Positions 26,550 to 35,876 of a DNA stretch of 64,000 nt are shown here, in pieces (the stretch's first letter is position 1; each line of letters opens with the position of its first letter). The notes beneath the pieces were generated by a model. That model had not been told where the DNA came from and did no database searches. It saw nothing but the letters and a program-made list of their open reading frames with translations. Source of the DNA: Roseinatronobacter thiooxidans (lineage in GTDB: Bacteria > Pseudomonadota > Alphaproteobacteria > Rhodobacterales > Rhodobacteraceae); NCBI RefSeq assembly GCF_001870675.1, contig NZ_MEHT01000009.1:310001-374000 (forward strand). Direction: 5' to 3'. Both the position numbers and the translations under genes were made by a program.

Positions 26550-26999
26550 TCAGCCGCCCAACATCTGCGCCGGGTTGAACTGACCAAAATTGCTAAGCAG
26601 CTGGCGCAACAATGTGGCACCTGTAGGCCCGGTCGAGGTGACGCGGCGCGACAGGGCAACCACTTCGCCCTGTTCCTGGCCAAAGCGCTCGACATTGGCG
26701 ACACGCCCTGCCCCGTCAAACGAAATTGCCACCACTTCGCGCCGCACTTCGACAGGCGCGCGCCAGCCTTCATGCACCCAGTCGCTTTGGACATAATACC
26801 AAGCAGAACCTTCCATGACCCCCATCATGCCCGGCCTGCCGATTTTCTCGGCCACCGTGTCGCGCGTGTCGCGAGACACTTCGATCTGGGCAAGCTGTGC
26901 GTCATCAGGCGCGTAGCCGTGAAACCTTTGGACAGGGCTACAACTGGCGAGAACCAGAATCAGCACCGGAAAGACAAGCCGCATTGCAAGTGTTTTCAT
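26550..26999 (-). CDS. bamE: BamE-type outer-membrane assembly lipoprotein
   Basis: This 149-residue SmpA/OmlA-family protein has a lipoprotein signal peptide with lipobox VLASC (cysteine near residue 20). The BamE fold follows: YAPDDAQLAQIEVS, RDTVAEKIGRPGMMGV and the WYYVQSDWV strand. It belongs to the BAM complex that inserts outer-membrane proteins together with BamA at 58.6-61 kb. ATG 26999 is used; an internal ATG at codon 6 would also leave a signal peptide. It diverges from yceD. Confidence 0.88.
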   Translation of the reverse strand: MKTLAMRLVFPVLILVLASCSPVQRFHGYAPDDAQLAQIEVSRDTRDTVAEKIGRPGMMGVMEGSAWYYVQSDWVHEGWRAPVEVRREVVAISFDGAGRVANVERFGQEQGEVVALSRRVTSTGPTGATLLRQLLSNFGQFNPAQMLGG

Positions 27000-27193
27000 C
27001 TGCCTATTGCTTCCTCAAACTAAACGCCCGCCGTCGAATCCCAACACTGTGCACGCCATTTTTCCAATTTGACAGCTTGTCTTGCAGACTGTCGCTACAA
27101 TGAGGGATACAGAAGGACGCCGCGCACTTCAAGAAAGGAACGAAACCGCCTATATGTTCTGTCAGAAACGCCTGACACAAGGATAGGTCCGAA

Positions 27194-27793
27194 TTGTCCC
27201 AGACACCCCAACCGATAACTTCCCTCGTATTGATGCCCCCTTTGCGGGTGGGCCAGCTGGATGGACGGCGCGTGCAAGATATTGATTTGCAGCCAGACGC
27301 GGCCCAACGCCAGCAAATCGCGCAGCTGCTGGGGCTGGAAGCAGTAAAGAAATTCAGGTTTCATGCCGAACTGCGCCCGCTCAACAAATCCGACTGGGAA
27401 TTGGTGGGTGTTATGGGGGCCACCATCGTGCAGCCCTGCGCGATCACACTCGCCCCTGTGACCAGCCGAATCGACGAACGTGTGACGCGCCGTTTTCTTG
27501 CCGATCTGCCGGAACCTGACGCGCATGAAGTGGAAATGCCCGAAGATGACAGTATCGAGGCGCTTGGCGCTGCAATCGACATCAGCGCGCTCGCGCTCGA
27601 GGCGCTGACACTGGCGATTCCCGCATTCCCACGCGCCGCAGATGCAACCCTGTCCGACCAGGGCTATCTGGAACAAACACCCCCCGGTGCCACCCCGCTG
27701 CCCCAGAACACGCACAAACCCTTTGCAGGCTTGGCAGAGTTGAAGGCAAAACTGGAGAAAACCGAAGGCGAGGCCCCAAAACCCCGCAAATAG
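27194..27793 (+). CDS. YceD/DUF177-family protein
   Basis: This 199-residue DUF177 protein lies upstream of rpmF, as in most proteobacteria. The N-terminus LVLMPPLRVGQL, the segment LLGLEAVKKFRFHAELRPLN, and the central VGVMGATIVQPCAITLAPV with paired cysteine typical of the family are visible, and the acidic region LPEPDAHEVEMPEDD follows. The start is a TTG (27194), with AGG about ten bases upstream; no ATG lies close. DUF177 proteins are linked to ribosome or 23S rRNA assembly in other bacteria. It ends with a basic tail. Confidence 0.85.
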   Translation: MSQTPQPITSLVLMPPLRVGQLDGRRVQDIDLQPDAAQRQQIAQLLGLEAVKKFRFHAELRPLNKSDWELVGVMGATIVQPCAITLAPVTSRIDERVTRRFLADLPEPDAHEVEMPEDDSIEALGAAIDISALALEALTLAIPAFPRAADATLSDQGYLEQTPPGATPLPQNTHKPFAGLAELKAKLEKTEGEAPKPRK

Positions 27794-27796
27794 TCG

Positions 27797-27824
27797 TTGC
27801 ATGGTCATAAAAGATCACTATTTT
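27797..27824 (+). promoter_or_regulatory. Possible promoter upstream of rpmF
   Basis: TTGCAT (27797-27802) and TATTTT (27819-27824) are separated by 16 bases and lie about 135 bp before rpmF, in the only spacer before the rpmF-plsX-fabH run. Both boxes are imperfect. Confidence 0.3.
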
Positions 27825-27960
27825 CCGCGGCTCGCGCATTGGGGGCTTGGAAGCATCGTGCAATCCGTGTATGCCGCGCCAAATCGCAACTTTCCGCTTT
27901 CGCGTCGGGACAGGCCCCTACAGGGCAAACAGTCCGGATGCCCTGACACAGAGGTCTGAT

Positions 27961-28167
27961 ATGGCTGTTCAACAGAATCGCGTTACCCGTTCCCGCCGCA
28001 ACATGCGCCGCGCACATGATGCGCTGGTCGCGGCGAACCCAAATGAATGCACAAACTGCGGCGAGCTGAAGCGCCCGCACCATGTGTGCCCGTCTTGTGG
28101 TCACTACGCTGACCGCGAAGTGATCGCGCAGGCCGGAGATGTCGATCTGGAAGACGACGCGGCGTAA
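27961..28167 (+). CDS. rpmF: 50S ribosomal protein L32
   Basis: This 68-residue protein starts [20 protein letters not shown] and keeps a four-cysteine zinc-ribbon (ECTNCGELK and [10 protein letters not shown]), so it is the zinc-binding L32 type. ATG 27961 is chosen because earlier in-frame codons do not fit the family. It heads the fatty-acid run rpmF-plsX-fabH. Confidence 0.96.
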   Translation: MAVQQNRVTRSRRNMRRAHDALVAANPNECTNCGELKRPHHVCPSCGHYADREVIAQAGDVDLEDDAA

Positions 28168-28195
28168 GACGGCGTATCCCGTTCCGGGGTGACAT

Positions 28196-29341
28196 ATGAC
28201 ACGCACGCCGCAGGGCATCATGCAGACTGAACGCGCGAAGGTCACAATTTCCGTCGACGCAATGGGGGGCGACCATGGCCCCGCCGCTGTTGTTGAAGGA
28301 TGTGCCCTTTCTGCGGCAAAGAATGGCGAGATCGCGTTCATTCTGCATGGCGATGAAGCAGTGCTGAAAGCTGCTGTCGCGCGGTACCCCGTACTTGCCG
28401 ACATAACCCAGATACACCACAGCCCCGGCGTTGTGCAGATGGGGGACAAACCGTCGCAGGTTATGCGTCGCGGGCGCGAAACCTCGATGTGGTCGGCGCT
28501 GACTGCTTTGCGCGACCATCACGCACAAGCGGCGGTATCTTGCGGAAATACCGGCGCGCTGATGGCAGTGTCCATGCTGCGCCTGCGCAAGCTTGACGGT
28601 GTGCACCGGCCCGCAATCGCATGCCTGTGGCCCTCTCGTGGCAAAAGCGGCTTCAACACCATGCTGGATGTGGGCGCAGATGTGCGCGCCGATGAGGATT
28701 CGTTGCTGCAATACGCCTTGATGGGCGCTGCCTATTACCGCAACGCCTTTGACGCGGAACGCCCGCGTGTGGGGCTGTTGAATGTCGGCACCGAAGAACA
28801 CAAGGGCCGCGCCGAAATCAAAGAGGCCGCGCGCCTTATTGCCGAAGCCGCCGAAATTGGCCGGTACGAGTTTGTGGGCTTTGTCGAAGGCAATGATCTG
28901 CCGTCAGAGCATGTCGATGTGATCGTCACAGACGGGTTTACAGGCAATGTCGCGCTGAAAACCGGCGAGGGAACCGCGCGTCTTATCGGCGATACGCTGC
29001 GCGAAGAACTGACAGCGAACCTGCCTTCGAAGCTTGCAGCCCTCTTCGCCAGCGCGCCTTTGGGCCGGCTGCGCAAACGCATGGACCCGCGCCGCATGAA
29101 TGGCGGTGTATTTCTGGGGCTGAATGGCACTGTTGTAAAATCACACGGCTCGGCCGATGCCACTGGCATATCGGCAGCCATCAAACTGGCATTCACTCTT
29201 GCGCGTTCCGGCTTTCAGGATCGTATGGCAGAACGCCTTGCATCTGTCGCAGATGCGCAGCAGGAAAAAATGCTGGGCAAGGATGACACGCCTGCGCAGG
29301 ATGGATCGGCAGAGGGCGACAACCAGATGGGGCAATCATGA
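28196..29341 (+). CDS. plsX: Phosphate acyltransferase PlsX
   Basis: This 381-residue enzyme makes acyl-phosphate from acyl-ACP for phospholipid synthesis. Signatures are ISVDAMGGDHGP at the N-terminus, SCGNTGALMAVSML and IACLWPSRGKSGFNTMLDVG. The end carries an additional linker after the catalytic part. Start ATG 28196 or 28220 are both possible; each has a purine-rich site (GGGGTG or AGGG). Its stop TGA overlaps the ATG of fabH by four bases (ATGA). Confidence 0.95.
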   Translation: MTRTPQGIMQTERAKVTISVDAMGGDHGPAAVVEGCALSAAKNGEIAFILHGDEAVLKAAVARYPVLADITQIHHSPGVVQMGDKPSQVMRRGRETSMWSALTALRDHHAQAAVSCGNTGALMAVSMLRLRKLDGVHRPAIACLWPSRGKSGFNTMLDVGADVRADEDSLLQYALMGAAYYRNAFDAERPRVGLLNVGTEEHKGRAEIKEAARLIAEAAEIGRYEFVGFVEGNDLPSEHVDVIVTDGFTGNVALKTGEGTARLIGDTLREELTANLPSKLAALFASAPLGRLRKRMDPRRMNGGVFLGLNGTVVKSHGSADATGISAAIKLAFTLARSGFQDRMAERLASVADAQQEKMLGKDDTPAQDGSAEGDNQMGQS

Positions 29342-30315
29342 GCATGATAAGACCTGTGATTCGGGGCACTGGCCACTATCTGCCCGCACGCATCGTGCCC
29401 AATTCCGAATTTGCTGCCACGCTTGACACCAGCGATGACTGGATCGTGTCGCGCTCTGGGATCGAGCGGCGCCATTTCGCGGCCGAGGGGGAGTTCACAT
29501 CCGATCTGGCCATTCACGCCGCCCGCGCGGCGCTGGCCAATGCGGGGCTGGAACCGAATGATCTGGATGCGATCATCGTCGCCACCTCGACGCCCGATTA
29601 CACCTTTCCCGCAGTGGCGACACAGGTGCAGGCGGGCTTGGGCATGACCAAGGGCTTTGCCTTTGACATTCAGGCGGTGTGTGCAGGGTTTGTGTTTGCG
29701 CTGGCCAATGCCAGCGGCCTGATTGCCGCCGGACAGGCGCAGCGCGTTCTGGTCATCGGGGCAGAAACCTTCTCGCGCATCATGGACTGGACAGATCGCG
29801 GCAGTTGCGTGCTGTTCGGCGACGGGGCCGGGGCGCTGGTGCTTGAAGGGCAAACCGGCACCGGATCGAACACGGATCGCGGTGTGCTGGCTTGTGATCT
29901 GAATTCAGACGGGCGCTACCGGGATTTGCTGTTTGTCGATGGGGGTGTGTCACGCACCGGCACTGCGGGTGTGCTGCGCATGCAGGGCCGCGAGGTGTTT
30001 CGCCACGCTGTAGAGAAGCTGGCCACCACCGCAACCCAAGCGCTTGAAAAAGCGGGCTTGGGTGCGGATGATGTGGACTGGGTTGTGCCCCATCAGGCCA
30101 ATCTGCGCATCATAAAAGGCACCGCGCAGAAACTGGGTGTGCCGATGGAGCGTGTCATTGTCACTGTGCAAGATCATGGCAACACATCTGCCGCCTCGAT
30201 CCCGCTTGCCTTGTCGGTTGCCGATGCCAGCGGCCGCTTCAAGAAAGGCGACCTTATCCTGACCGAAGCGATTGGCGGCGGGCTAAGCTGGGGCGCAGTC
30301 GCGCTGCGGTGGTAG
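29338..30315 (+). CDS. fabH: 3-oxoacyl-ACP synthase III
   Basis: This 325-residue condensing enzyme starts fatty acid synthesis from acetyl-CoA and malonyl-ACP. The catalytic cysteine C115 ([10 protein letters not shown]), the histidine in [10 protein letters not shown], and the asparagine in [14 protein letters not shown] form the triad. The [11 protein letters not shown] loop is also typical. ATGA overlap with plsX shows translational coupling. Length is standard. Confidence 0.97.
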   Translation: MSMIRPVIRGTGHYLPARIVPNSEFAATLDTSDDWIVSRSGIERRHFAAEGEFTSDLAIHAARAALANAGLEPNDLDAIIVATSTPDYTFPAVATQVQAGLGMTKGFAFDIQAVCAGFVFALANASGLIAAGQAQRVLVIGAETFSRIMDWTDRGSCVLFGDGAGALVLEGQTGTGSNTDRGVLACDLNSDGRYRDLLFVDGGVSRTGTAGVLRMQGREVFRHAVEKLATTATQALEKAGLGADDVDWVVPHQANLRIIKGTAQKLGVPMERVIVTVQDHGNTSAASIPLALSVADASGRFKKGDLILTEAIGGGLSWGAVALRW

Positions 30316-30409
30316 CTGCGGATATGGCGGTTTAACGCCATGCAACAAGCCCCTGATATTGACTCGAAAATCACTTTCCCCCATGCTGCGGGAAAGCTTG
30401 GGGGATAAG

Positions 30410-30718
30410 ATGTCAAACAAGACACTGACGCGGATGGATTTGACAGAAGCCGTGTTTCGGGAAGTGGGGCTGTCGCGCAACGACTCGGCCGCTTTGGTCG
30501 ATTCGGTGCTGGAACATGTGTCAAATGCTCTGGCTTCCGGCGAACAGGTAAAGATCTCGTCTTTCGGGACATTTTCGGTTCGTGACAAGAAAGCCCGCAT
30601 CGGACGCAACCCGAAAACCGGCGAAGAAGTGCAGATTTCTCCGCGGCGCGTCCTTACCTTTCGCCCATCGCATCTGATGAAAGAGCGTGTGGCCGAAGGC
30701 AACCGAAGTCAGGATTGA
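30410..30718 (+). CDS. ihfA: Integration host factor subunit alpha
   Basis: This 102-residue DNA-bending protein starts [20 protein letters not shown] and has the beta-ribbon arm with the proline tip ([14 protein letters not shown]), plus [13 protein letters not shown]. The longer frame from 30359 adds 17 codons unlike the family. Its partner subunit is not in the window. GGGGGATAAG precedes ATG 30410. The next gene, a MerR regulator, starts three bases after the stop. Confidence 0.95.
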   Translation: MSNKTLTRMDLTEAVFREVGLSRNDSAALVDSVLEHVSNALASGEQVKISSFGTFSVRDKKARIGRNPKTGEEVQISPRRVLTFRPSHLMKERVAEGNRSQD

Positions 30719-30721
30719 TCC

Positions 30722-31465
30722 ATGCGAAAAGCACCGGACGCGTTTCGCACAATTAGCGAAGCGTCGGATGCATTGCAGACCCCGGCGCATGTTCTGCGTT
30801 TTTGGGAAAGCAAATTCTCTCAGATAAAGCCTGTAAAGCGCGCAGGCGGGCGCAGATATTATCGCCCTGCGGATATCAACCTGCTTTCGGGCATCAAGAT
30901 GTTGCTGCATGATCAGGGCATGACCATTCGGGGCGTTCAAAAGCTTCTGGTGGAAAAAGGCGCGCGCCATGTCGCACAACTGGCCGTGGTTGAACATCTG
31001 CCGACAGATGCGCCGATTCTTGAGGCACAGAAAGATGAATTGCTTCCGGATATTGGCTATGCAGATGACGCAGAGATGCCCAGCGAGATTGCGCCTGTAA
31101 CAGCGCTGTCAGAGGCAACGGACACGGCCAAGGTGGATGTCGCGCAGGACGACGCGCCAGAGGCAGAGGCAGAGGCAGAGGCAGAGGCAGAGGAAACAGC
31201 GCCACCAACGAAGCCCCTGCAAGCAGAGCCTGCGGCAACCGCGCCAATCCTGCCCTTTCCTGTTCCACCCGCGCCCAAGTCTGAAACCGGGCCAAAAAAC
31301 GCTTTTGCCAATCTCAACAACCCAAAGCGCCGTCCCGCCATGCGTATGGCGGCACTTGCGCATATATTGCGCACAAACCCGCCTTCCGAAGACCGCTTGC
31401 GCAAAGCCGCGCCCGCAGCGGCACGGCTGGAAGCCCTGCTTGCACGGATGCAAAAAACCGACTGA
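30722..31465 (+). CDS. MerR-family regulator with repeat-bearing linker
   Basis: This 247-residue protein has an N-terminal MerR helix-turn-helix (residues about 8-75: [38 protein letters not shown] and [15 protein letters not shown]). A long acidic, proline-rich linker follows, then a basic helical tail ending [15 protein letters not shown]. The linker holds an Ala-Glu run coded by six CAGAGG hexamers. It directly follows ihfA and precedes tRNA-Pro, an order common in Rhodobacterales. No effector domain is recognisable, so the signal is unknown. Confidence 0.88.
   Translation: MRKAPDAFRTISEASDALQTPAHVLRFWESKFSQIKPVKRAGGRRYYRPADINLLSGIKMLLHDQGMTIRGVQKLLVEKGARHVAQLAVVEHLPTDAPILEAQKDELLPDIGYADDAEMPSEIAPVTALSEATDTAKVDVAQDDAPEAEAEAEAEAEETAPPTKPLQAEPAATAPILPFPVPPAPKSETGPKNAFANLNNPKRRPAMRMAALAHILRTNPPSEDRLRKAAPAAARLEALLARMQKTD
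31158..31193 (+). repeat. Hexanucleotide repeat (CAGAGG)6 in the MerR gene
   Basis: Six uninterrupted copies of CAGAGG run from 31158 to 31193 and code for an Ala-Glu repeat in the linker. A six-base unit keeps the reading frame if copy number changes. Confidence 0.95.
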
Positions 31466-31549
31466 CCCCTTTGGCGGAAATTGTATATCCGGACCGGAAT
31501 TCACCCTTGCTCTCAGGCGTGAATCGGGTAGATAGACGCCACATAGCGT

Positions 31550-31626
31550 CGGGCTATGGCGCAGTCTGGTAGCGCGTCCGTCTGGGGGACGGAAGGTCGC
31601 AGGTTCAAGTCCTGCTAGCCCGACCA
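31550..31626 (+). tRNA. tRNA-Pro(GGG)
   Basis: The acceptor arm pairs CGGGCTA (31550-31556) with TAGCCCG (31616-31622), followed by encoded ACCA ending at 31626. The anticodon stem TCCGT/ACGGA holds the loop CTGGGGG, giving anticodon GGG. The T loop sequence is GGTTCAAGTCC. This is a complete 77-base gene and reads CCC/CCU. Confidence 0.96.
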
Positions 31627-31808
31627 AATTCTCACCTTGAAATCTTGTTGCAGCTTTGCACCCTATAAGCGCGATCTTGCCGCGTTGGTGCATATTAAGT
31701 GTTGGCAAATGGGCTAAGCGCCACCCGCCGGCAACTTCGCGCAAGGCGCGTTATTCAACCGCGCCCTGCGCCCACAAAGCCGTCACCAGGTATCTTCAGG
31801 CGGCACCC

Positions 31809-32087
31809 CTACCGCTTCATGGCACTTTCAAAGGCCTGCGCCATGTCGCGCCATGCTTTCTCGAAGCCATCGCGCATGTCGGCCCATGCTTTCTCGTTGC
31901 TTTCGCGCGCTTCGCGCAGCTTGACCTCGATCGCGTCGCGCTGCGTCTTCATTTCCTTCAACTGCTCTTCATATTTCAGCTTCATATCGGCCTGCGCGGC
32001 GCGCGCTTTGGCTTCTTGCTTGGAAATCTCTGCATTCCATTCGTCAATCTTGGCCTTCATCTTCTCGATATATGCATCGCGGTCCAT
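31809..32087 (-). CDS. Short coiled-coil protein
   Basis: This 92-residue, almost entirely helical protein starts MDRDAYIEKMKAKIDEWNAE and has heptads rich in E/K/A to the end (WRDMAQAFESAMKR). There is no membrane segment. GGAGGAG directly precedes ATG 32087; the longer frame to 32177 lacks support. It resembles the short coiled-coil proteins found as conserved hypotheticals in proteobacteria. Function unknown. It diverges from the dCTP deaminase-like gene. Confidence 0.8.
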   Translation of the reverse strand: MDRDAYIEKMKAKIDEWNAEISKQEAKARAAQADMKLKYEEQLKEMKTQRDAIEVKLREARESNEKAWADMRDGFEKAWRDMAQAFESAMKR

Positions 32088-32241
32088 GGCAGTCTCCTCC
32101 TCTGCGTGACTGGATGCAGACAGGCTACGCCTGCGCCCCCCATCTTGCAACCCGGCCGTGTAGGCGCGTGTGATCATGGACTTCCCAGCAGGGCTTTGCT
32201 TCTATATGCAGCAGCAAGCAGCAATGTGTCAGGAAAAGATC

Positions 32242-33324
32242 ATGTCAGATTTCGGGGTTTTGCCAGCTCAGACCTTGCGCGAGATGGTCGCGCATGGCGT
32301 GATCCATGCAGACCCCGCTGTGACCAAGGAACAGATCCAGCCCGCCAGCCTTGACCTGCGCCTTGGCGCGCGGGCATGGCGGGTGCGGGCGTCATTTCTG
32401 GCGGGTAAGGGGCGGCGCGTGGCCGACCGGCTGGCAGAGCTGGAGATGCACCAGATGGACCTTCGCAACGGGGCTGTGCTGGAAAAAGGCTGTGTCTATG
32501 TGGTGCCCCTGATGGAATCGCTTTCGCTGCCCGCAGGAATTCAGGCGGTGGCGAATGCCAAAAGTTCAACCGGACGGCTGGACCTGCTGACGCGCATCAT
32601 CACCGATGAAGGGGTCGAATTTGACCGCGTGGCCGAAGGCTATAGCGGCCCGCTTTATGCAGAAATCTGCCCCCGGTCATTTTCGGTTCTGGTGCGCCCC
32701 GGCATGCGCCTGAACCAGATCCGCTTTCGCAAGGGCCATGCAGTGCTAAGTGACGCGGAACTGCATGATCTGCACAGGGCCGAAACCCTTGTCCCCGATA
32801 TGCCTGTGATTTCCGAAGGGTTGGGGTTCTCGGTCGATCTGCGCCCGAAAACCGGCACGCTTGTCGGCTACCGCGCCAAACCCCATACAGGCGTTATCGA
32901 CATGGACAAAATAGCCGCTTACGAGCCGTCAGAGTTCTGGGAAGAATTGCACAGCAAGGATGGACAGATCATCCTTGACCCCGGCGCGTTCTACATTCTT
33001 GTCAGCCGCGAGGCGGTGCATATTCCGCCAGATTACGCCGCAGAAATGGCCCCCTATCTGGCCATGGTGGGCGAATTCCGCGTGCATTACGCCGGTTTTT
33101 TCGATCCCGGATTCGGCCATGCCGCAGCAGGCGGAACAGGGGCGCGCGGTGTGCTGGAAGTACGCTGCCATGAAGCGCCCTTCGTGCTGGAACATGGGCA
33201 GATCGTGGGCCGCTTGGTCTATGAACGCATGGCCGCGCGGCCAGAACGGTTGTATGGTGCAGACATCGCCTCGAATTACCAAGGTCAGGGCCTGAAACTG
33301 GCCAAGCATTTCAAGGCGGTCTAG
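32242..33324 (+). CDS. dcd: Tandem-domain dCTP deaminase (2'-deoxycytidine 5'-triphosphate deaminase)
   Basis: This 360-residue protein has two Dcd/dUTPase-fold halves. The first contains IQPASLDLRLG, AKSSTGRLDLLTR and SGPLYAEICPRSFSVLVRPG. The second contains DPGAFYILVSREAVHIP, VGEFRVHYAGFFDPGFGH and VLEHGQIVGRLVY. Such double-length forms occur in alphaproteobacteria, while the usual enzyme is about 190 residues. The reaction is dCTP to dUTP in pyrimidine supply. ATG 32242 has AGGAAAAG upstream; the longer frame from 32170 has no support. marC starts two bases after the stop. Confidence 0.88.
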   Translation: MSDFGVLPAQTLREMVAHGVIHADPAVTKEQIQPASLDLRLGARAWRVRASFLAGKGRRVADRLAELEMHQMDLRNGAVLEKGCVYVVPLMESLSLPAGIQAVANAKSSTGRLDLLTRIITDEGVEFDRVAEGYSGPLYAEICPRSFSVLVRPGMRLNQIRFRKGHAVLSDAELHDLHRAETLVPDMPVISEGLGFSVDLRPKTGTLVGYRAKPHTGVIDMDKIAAYEPSEFWEELHSKDGQIILDPGAFYILVSREAVHIPPDYAAEMAPYLAMVGEFRVHYAGFFDPGFGHAAAGGTGARGVLEVRCHEAPFVLEHGQIVGRLVYERMAARPERLYGADIASNYQGQGLKLAKHFKAV

Positions 33325-33326
33325 GC

Positions 33327-33986
33327 GTGTTGGAACTGGTTGATATCGCCTTTGTCATCACCGCGTTTGTCACGCTGTTTGTGGTGATCGACCCTGTTGG
33401 CACAGCGCCCCTGTTTCTGGCGCTGACACAGGGCATGGATGCGGCCAGACGGCGCGCGATTGGCATACGCGCCTGCCTGATTGCGGCAATCCTGCTGGCC
33501 TTGTTTGGCGTTGCGGGCGAAGATTTCCTGCGCCTTATTGGCATATCCATGCCCGCCTTCCAGATTGCGGGCGGCATTTTGCTGTTTCTGACAGCGCTTG
33601 ATATGCTGTTTGACCGCCGCAGCCAGCGCCGCAAGGACCATGCAGATGAAGGCAGCGGCATGCCTGCAGATGATCCGTCCGTTTTCCCGCTGGCCATGCC
33701 GCTGATTGCGGGACCGGGGGCGATGGCGACAATGGTGCTACTGATCGGCGATGCAGGGCGCACTGCGCAGGGCGTGGCACTTGTGACTGCCGTGATGCTG
33801 GCAGTCATCGCGCTTGTGTTGCTGGCCTTCCTGTCGGCAGGCTTGATCGAGCGGTTGCTGCGCCGGACAGGCACCATGGTTATGACGCGGCTATTCGGGC
33901 TGCTGCTGGCCGCGCTTTCTGTTCAGTTCGTGATGAACGGCGCGACCGCGATCGGGATTTTGCCCCAGATCAGCGCAAACCTGTAA
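33327..33986 (+). CDS. MarC-family integral membrane protein
   Basis: This 219-residue protein has six hydrophobic helices with the MarC pattern: TLFVVIDPVGTAPLFLALT near the start, GGILLFLTALDMLF in the middle and PLAMPLIAGPGAMAT in the second half. The family is not a drug pump as once thought, and its function is unknown. The start is GTG 33327, two bases after dcd, so it is probably coupled. A strong terminator follows the stop. Confidence 0.88.
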   Translation: MLELVDIAFVITAFVTLFVVIDPVGTAPLFLALTQGMDAARRRAIGIRACLIAAILLALFGVAGEDFLRLIGISMPAFQIAGGILLFLTALDMLFDRRSQRRKDHADEGSGMPADDPSVFPLAMPLIAGPGAMATMVLLIGDAGRTAQGVALVTAVMLAVIALVLLAFLSAGLIERLLRRTGTMVMTRLFGLLLAALSVQFVMNGATAIGILPQISANL

Positions 33987-33988
33987 CA

Positions 33989-34017
33989 CAAGCACCCGGC
34001 CAGATGCCGGGTGCTTG
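33989..34017. terminator. Bidirectional terminator between marC and the DUF4167 gene
   Basis: CAAGCACCCGGC (33989-34000) and GCCGGGTGCTTG (34006-34017) form a perfect 12-bp stem with a CAGAT loop between convergent genes. Confidence 0.8.
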
Positions 34018-34019
34018 CC

Positions 34020-34811
34020 CTATTCTACTGTGGAAGACGAGCTGTTCGTGTCTTCCGATGCCGGTTTGCGGGGCTTGCGCGGCGCACGGCGGGGTTTTGG
34101 TTTTTCCTCACCCTCAGTCGCTTGCGGCTTTGGTGCATCCGCCTCTGCGCCAGTGTCTTCCGGCTGCTTTGCTACACGGGGCTTGCGGCGGTTCGCAGGT
34201 TTTGGCGCATCTGCCTGTGCCTGCTCGCTTGGCGCGGGGTCTTGCGCAACAGGTGCTGTGTGCGATGACTTGCTTTCCGGTGTTTCCACCAGCGTCGCTT
34301 CATCTGAATCCTGCGTCATATCCTGAACAGCAAAAGCGCTTTGCGATCCGCTGTCTTGCCCGTTGTTGCTGGCATAGCCCTGCACATGCGGCTGCGGCGT
34401 ATCCTCGCTTGGGCGGCGGTTGTCGTGGCGGCGCGCGGAATGCTGGCCACGATCTTCTTGCTGCCCGTTGCGCTGGCGTTCGTCATGTTGCGGGCGATTG
34501 CGGTCGTCTTGCTGACGCGTCCGGTCATCCTGCTGCTGGCGGCGCGCATCCTGTTCGGCCTGCATCTCGCGCTGTGCCTGTGCCAGCATGCGGGTGTAAT
34601 GTTCAGCATGCTGCTGGAAATTCTCGGCTGCAACACGATCGTTGGACAATTGTGCATCGCGCGCCAGAACCTGATATTTTTCAATGATCTGTTGCGGCGT
34701 TCCGCGAACCTTGCCTTCGGGGCCGGAACTGTCGAACACACGGTTTACGATATTTCCAAGCGACTTGGGGCGGTTCGGTTTCGAACGCGAGCGTTTGTTG
34801 GTAGATCTCAT
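34020..34811 (-). CDS. DUF4167 protein, RNA-binding-like N-terminus and disordered tail
   Basis: This 263-residue protein opens with a basic stretch (MRSTNKRSRSKPNRPKSLG), followed by the DUF4167 core (VFDSSGPEGKVRGTPQQIIE, YQVLARDAQLSNDRVAAENF, HAEHYTRMLAQ). From about residue 85 it is a Gln/Asp/Arg-rich, then Pro/Lys-rich disordered region. The family is found only in alphaproteobacteria and its role is unsettled. Its stop is three bases from the marC terminator. It lies downstream of prmC on the same strand with a 222-bp gap that holds no recognisable gene. Confidence 0.88.
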   Translation of the reverse strand: MRSTNKRSRSKPNRPKSLGNIVNRVFDSSGPEGKVRGTPQQIIEKYQVLARDAQLSNDRVAAENFQQHAEHYTRMLAQAQREMQAEQDARRQQQDDRTRQQDDRNRPQHDERQRNGQQEDRGQHSARRHDNRRPSEDTPQPHVQGYASNNGQDSGSQSAFAVQDMTQDSDEATLVETPESKSSHTAPVAQDPAPSEQAQADAPKPANRRKPRVAKQPEDTGAEADAPKPQATEGEEKPKPRRAPRKPRKPASEDTNSSSSTVE

Positions 34812-35033
34812 GCTTTAATATATCCTGCCTGTCATGGCATGAAACGCAGTCTTGGCCTAAGCAAATCGACTTTGAAATACCCGGACTGCTATGAGGGGAT
34901 GTAAGTCATAACGCGCCCTTAGTGGACGCCGCTTACAATGCCATGTTGCATGGCTTCACGCGTATGACAAGCCCCTGCGCCATAAAATTTAGAAACATGG
35001 CGATATCGTGCGAGAGTGTTACAGCACGAATAG

Positions 35034-35876
35034 TCACGTCGCCTGTGCAATGACAGTTCGGCCACGCCCCGACATATCGGCGATGATCTGGCCATGCCTT
35101 AGCCCTGCCTGCGCGAACAGCGCCAGCACATCTGCGCCCTGCCCCAGACCGATCTCGACCATCAGCCAGCCTTTTGCGGCCAGATAGGCCGGCGCCTGCG
35201 CAGCAATGATGCGGTAGGCTGCAAGGCCGCTGCCGTCGCACGCGGCGGGCACCAGTGCCATACGGGGTTCCCAGTCGCGCAGCTCGGGGGCCAAAGTGGC
35301 GTAATCGGGTTCGGCGATATAGGGCGGGTTCGACACGATCAGGTCAAACTTGCCATCGACCGCGCCGAACCAGTCCGACTGCGCAAACCGTGCGCGCGCA
35401 CCAAGACCCAGCGCATCGGCATTGCGCCGCGCGACCTGCAAAGCCTGCGGCGACAGGTCAATGCCCAAGCCCGTCGCCTCGGGCCGCTCTGCCAGCAAGC
35501 TTAGCAAGATTGCGCCGCTGCCTGTGCCCAGATCCAGCACTGTGGCAAATTGCTTCTGCAAGGCCGCCTCGACCAGCGTTTCGGTTTCGGGGCGCGGGTC
35601 CAGCACATCTGGTGTGACAAGAAAGGGCCGCCCCCAGAACAGCCGCGTGCCGATAATCTGCGCCACAGGCTGGCGGCGCAGGCGCGCGTCAATCGCCTGC
35701 CGAAACGCGGCTTGCTGCGCAGGTGGCACGGGGTCTCGTAACACCAAAGTCAGCCGGTCGCGCCCGATGCCAAGCGCATGCGCCAAAAGCCAGCGTGCAT
35801 CGCGGGGCGCATCGTCAATGCTTGCCGCTTGCAGCTTGGCAACCCCTTCGGCCAGCAATGCCTGAGCCAGCATCAC
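35034..35876 (-). CDS. prmC: Release factor glutamine methyltransferase
   Basis: This 280-residue SAM-dependent enzyme methylates the GGQ glutamine of release factors. The catalytic [11 protein letters not shown] (NPPY) and the SAM loop [15 protein letters not shown] are visible. Its start overlaps the prfA stop by four bases (ATGA), giving a translationally coupled substrate-modifier pair. Confidence 0.95.
   Translation of the reverse strand: MMLAQALLAEGVAKLQAASIDDAPRDARWLLAHALGIGRDRLTLVLRDPVPPAQQAAFRQAIDARLRRQPVAQIIGTRLFWGRPFLVTPDVLDPRPETETLVEAALQKQFATVLDLGTGSGAILLSLLAERPEATGLGIDLSPQALQVARRNADALGLGARARFAQSDWFGAVDGKFDLIVSNPPYIAEPDYATLAPELRDWEPRMALVPAACDGSGLAAYRIIAAQAPAYLAAKGWLMVEIGLGQGADVLALFAQAGLRHGQIIADMSGRGRTVIAQAT

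Noticed and set aside
27069-27101. TTGACA and TACAAT boxes between bamE and yceD
   Set aside because: Spacer is 21 bases, too long for a standard sigma-70 promoter, so not reported as a feature.
31137-31535. Arg/Gln repeat ORF overlapping the MerR gene
   Set aside because: An alternative frame of the CAGAGG tract; the MerR frame carries the recognisable domain.
31550-31808. tRNA-Pro as an integration site with a downstream island
   Set aside because: Downstream genes are core-like, and no integrase or repeated tRNA end is visible nearby.
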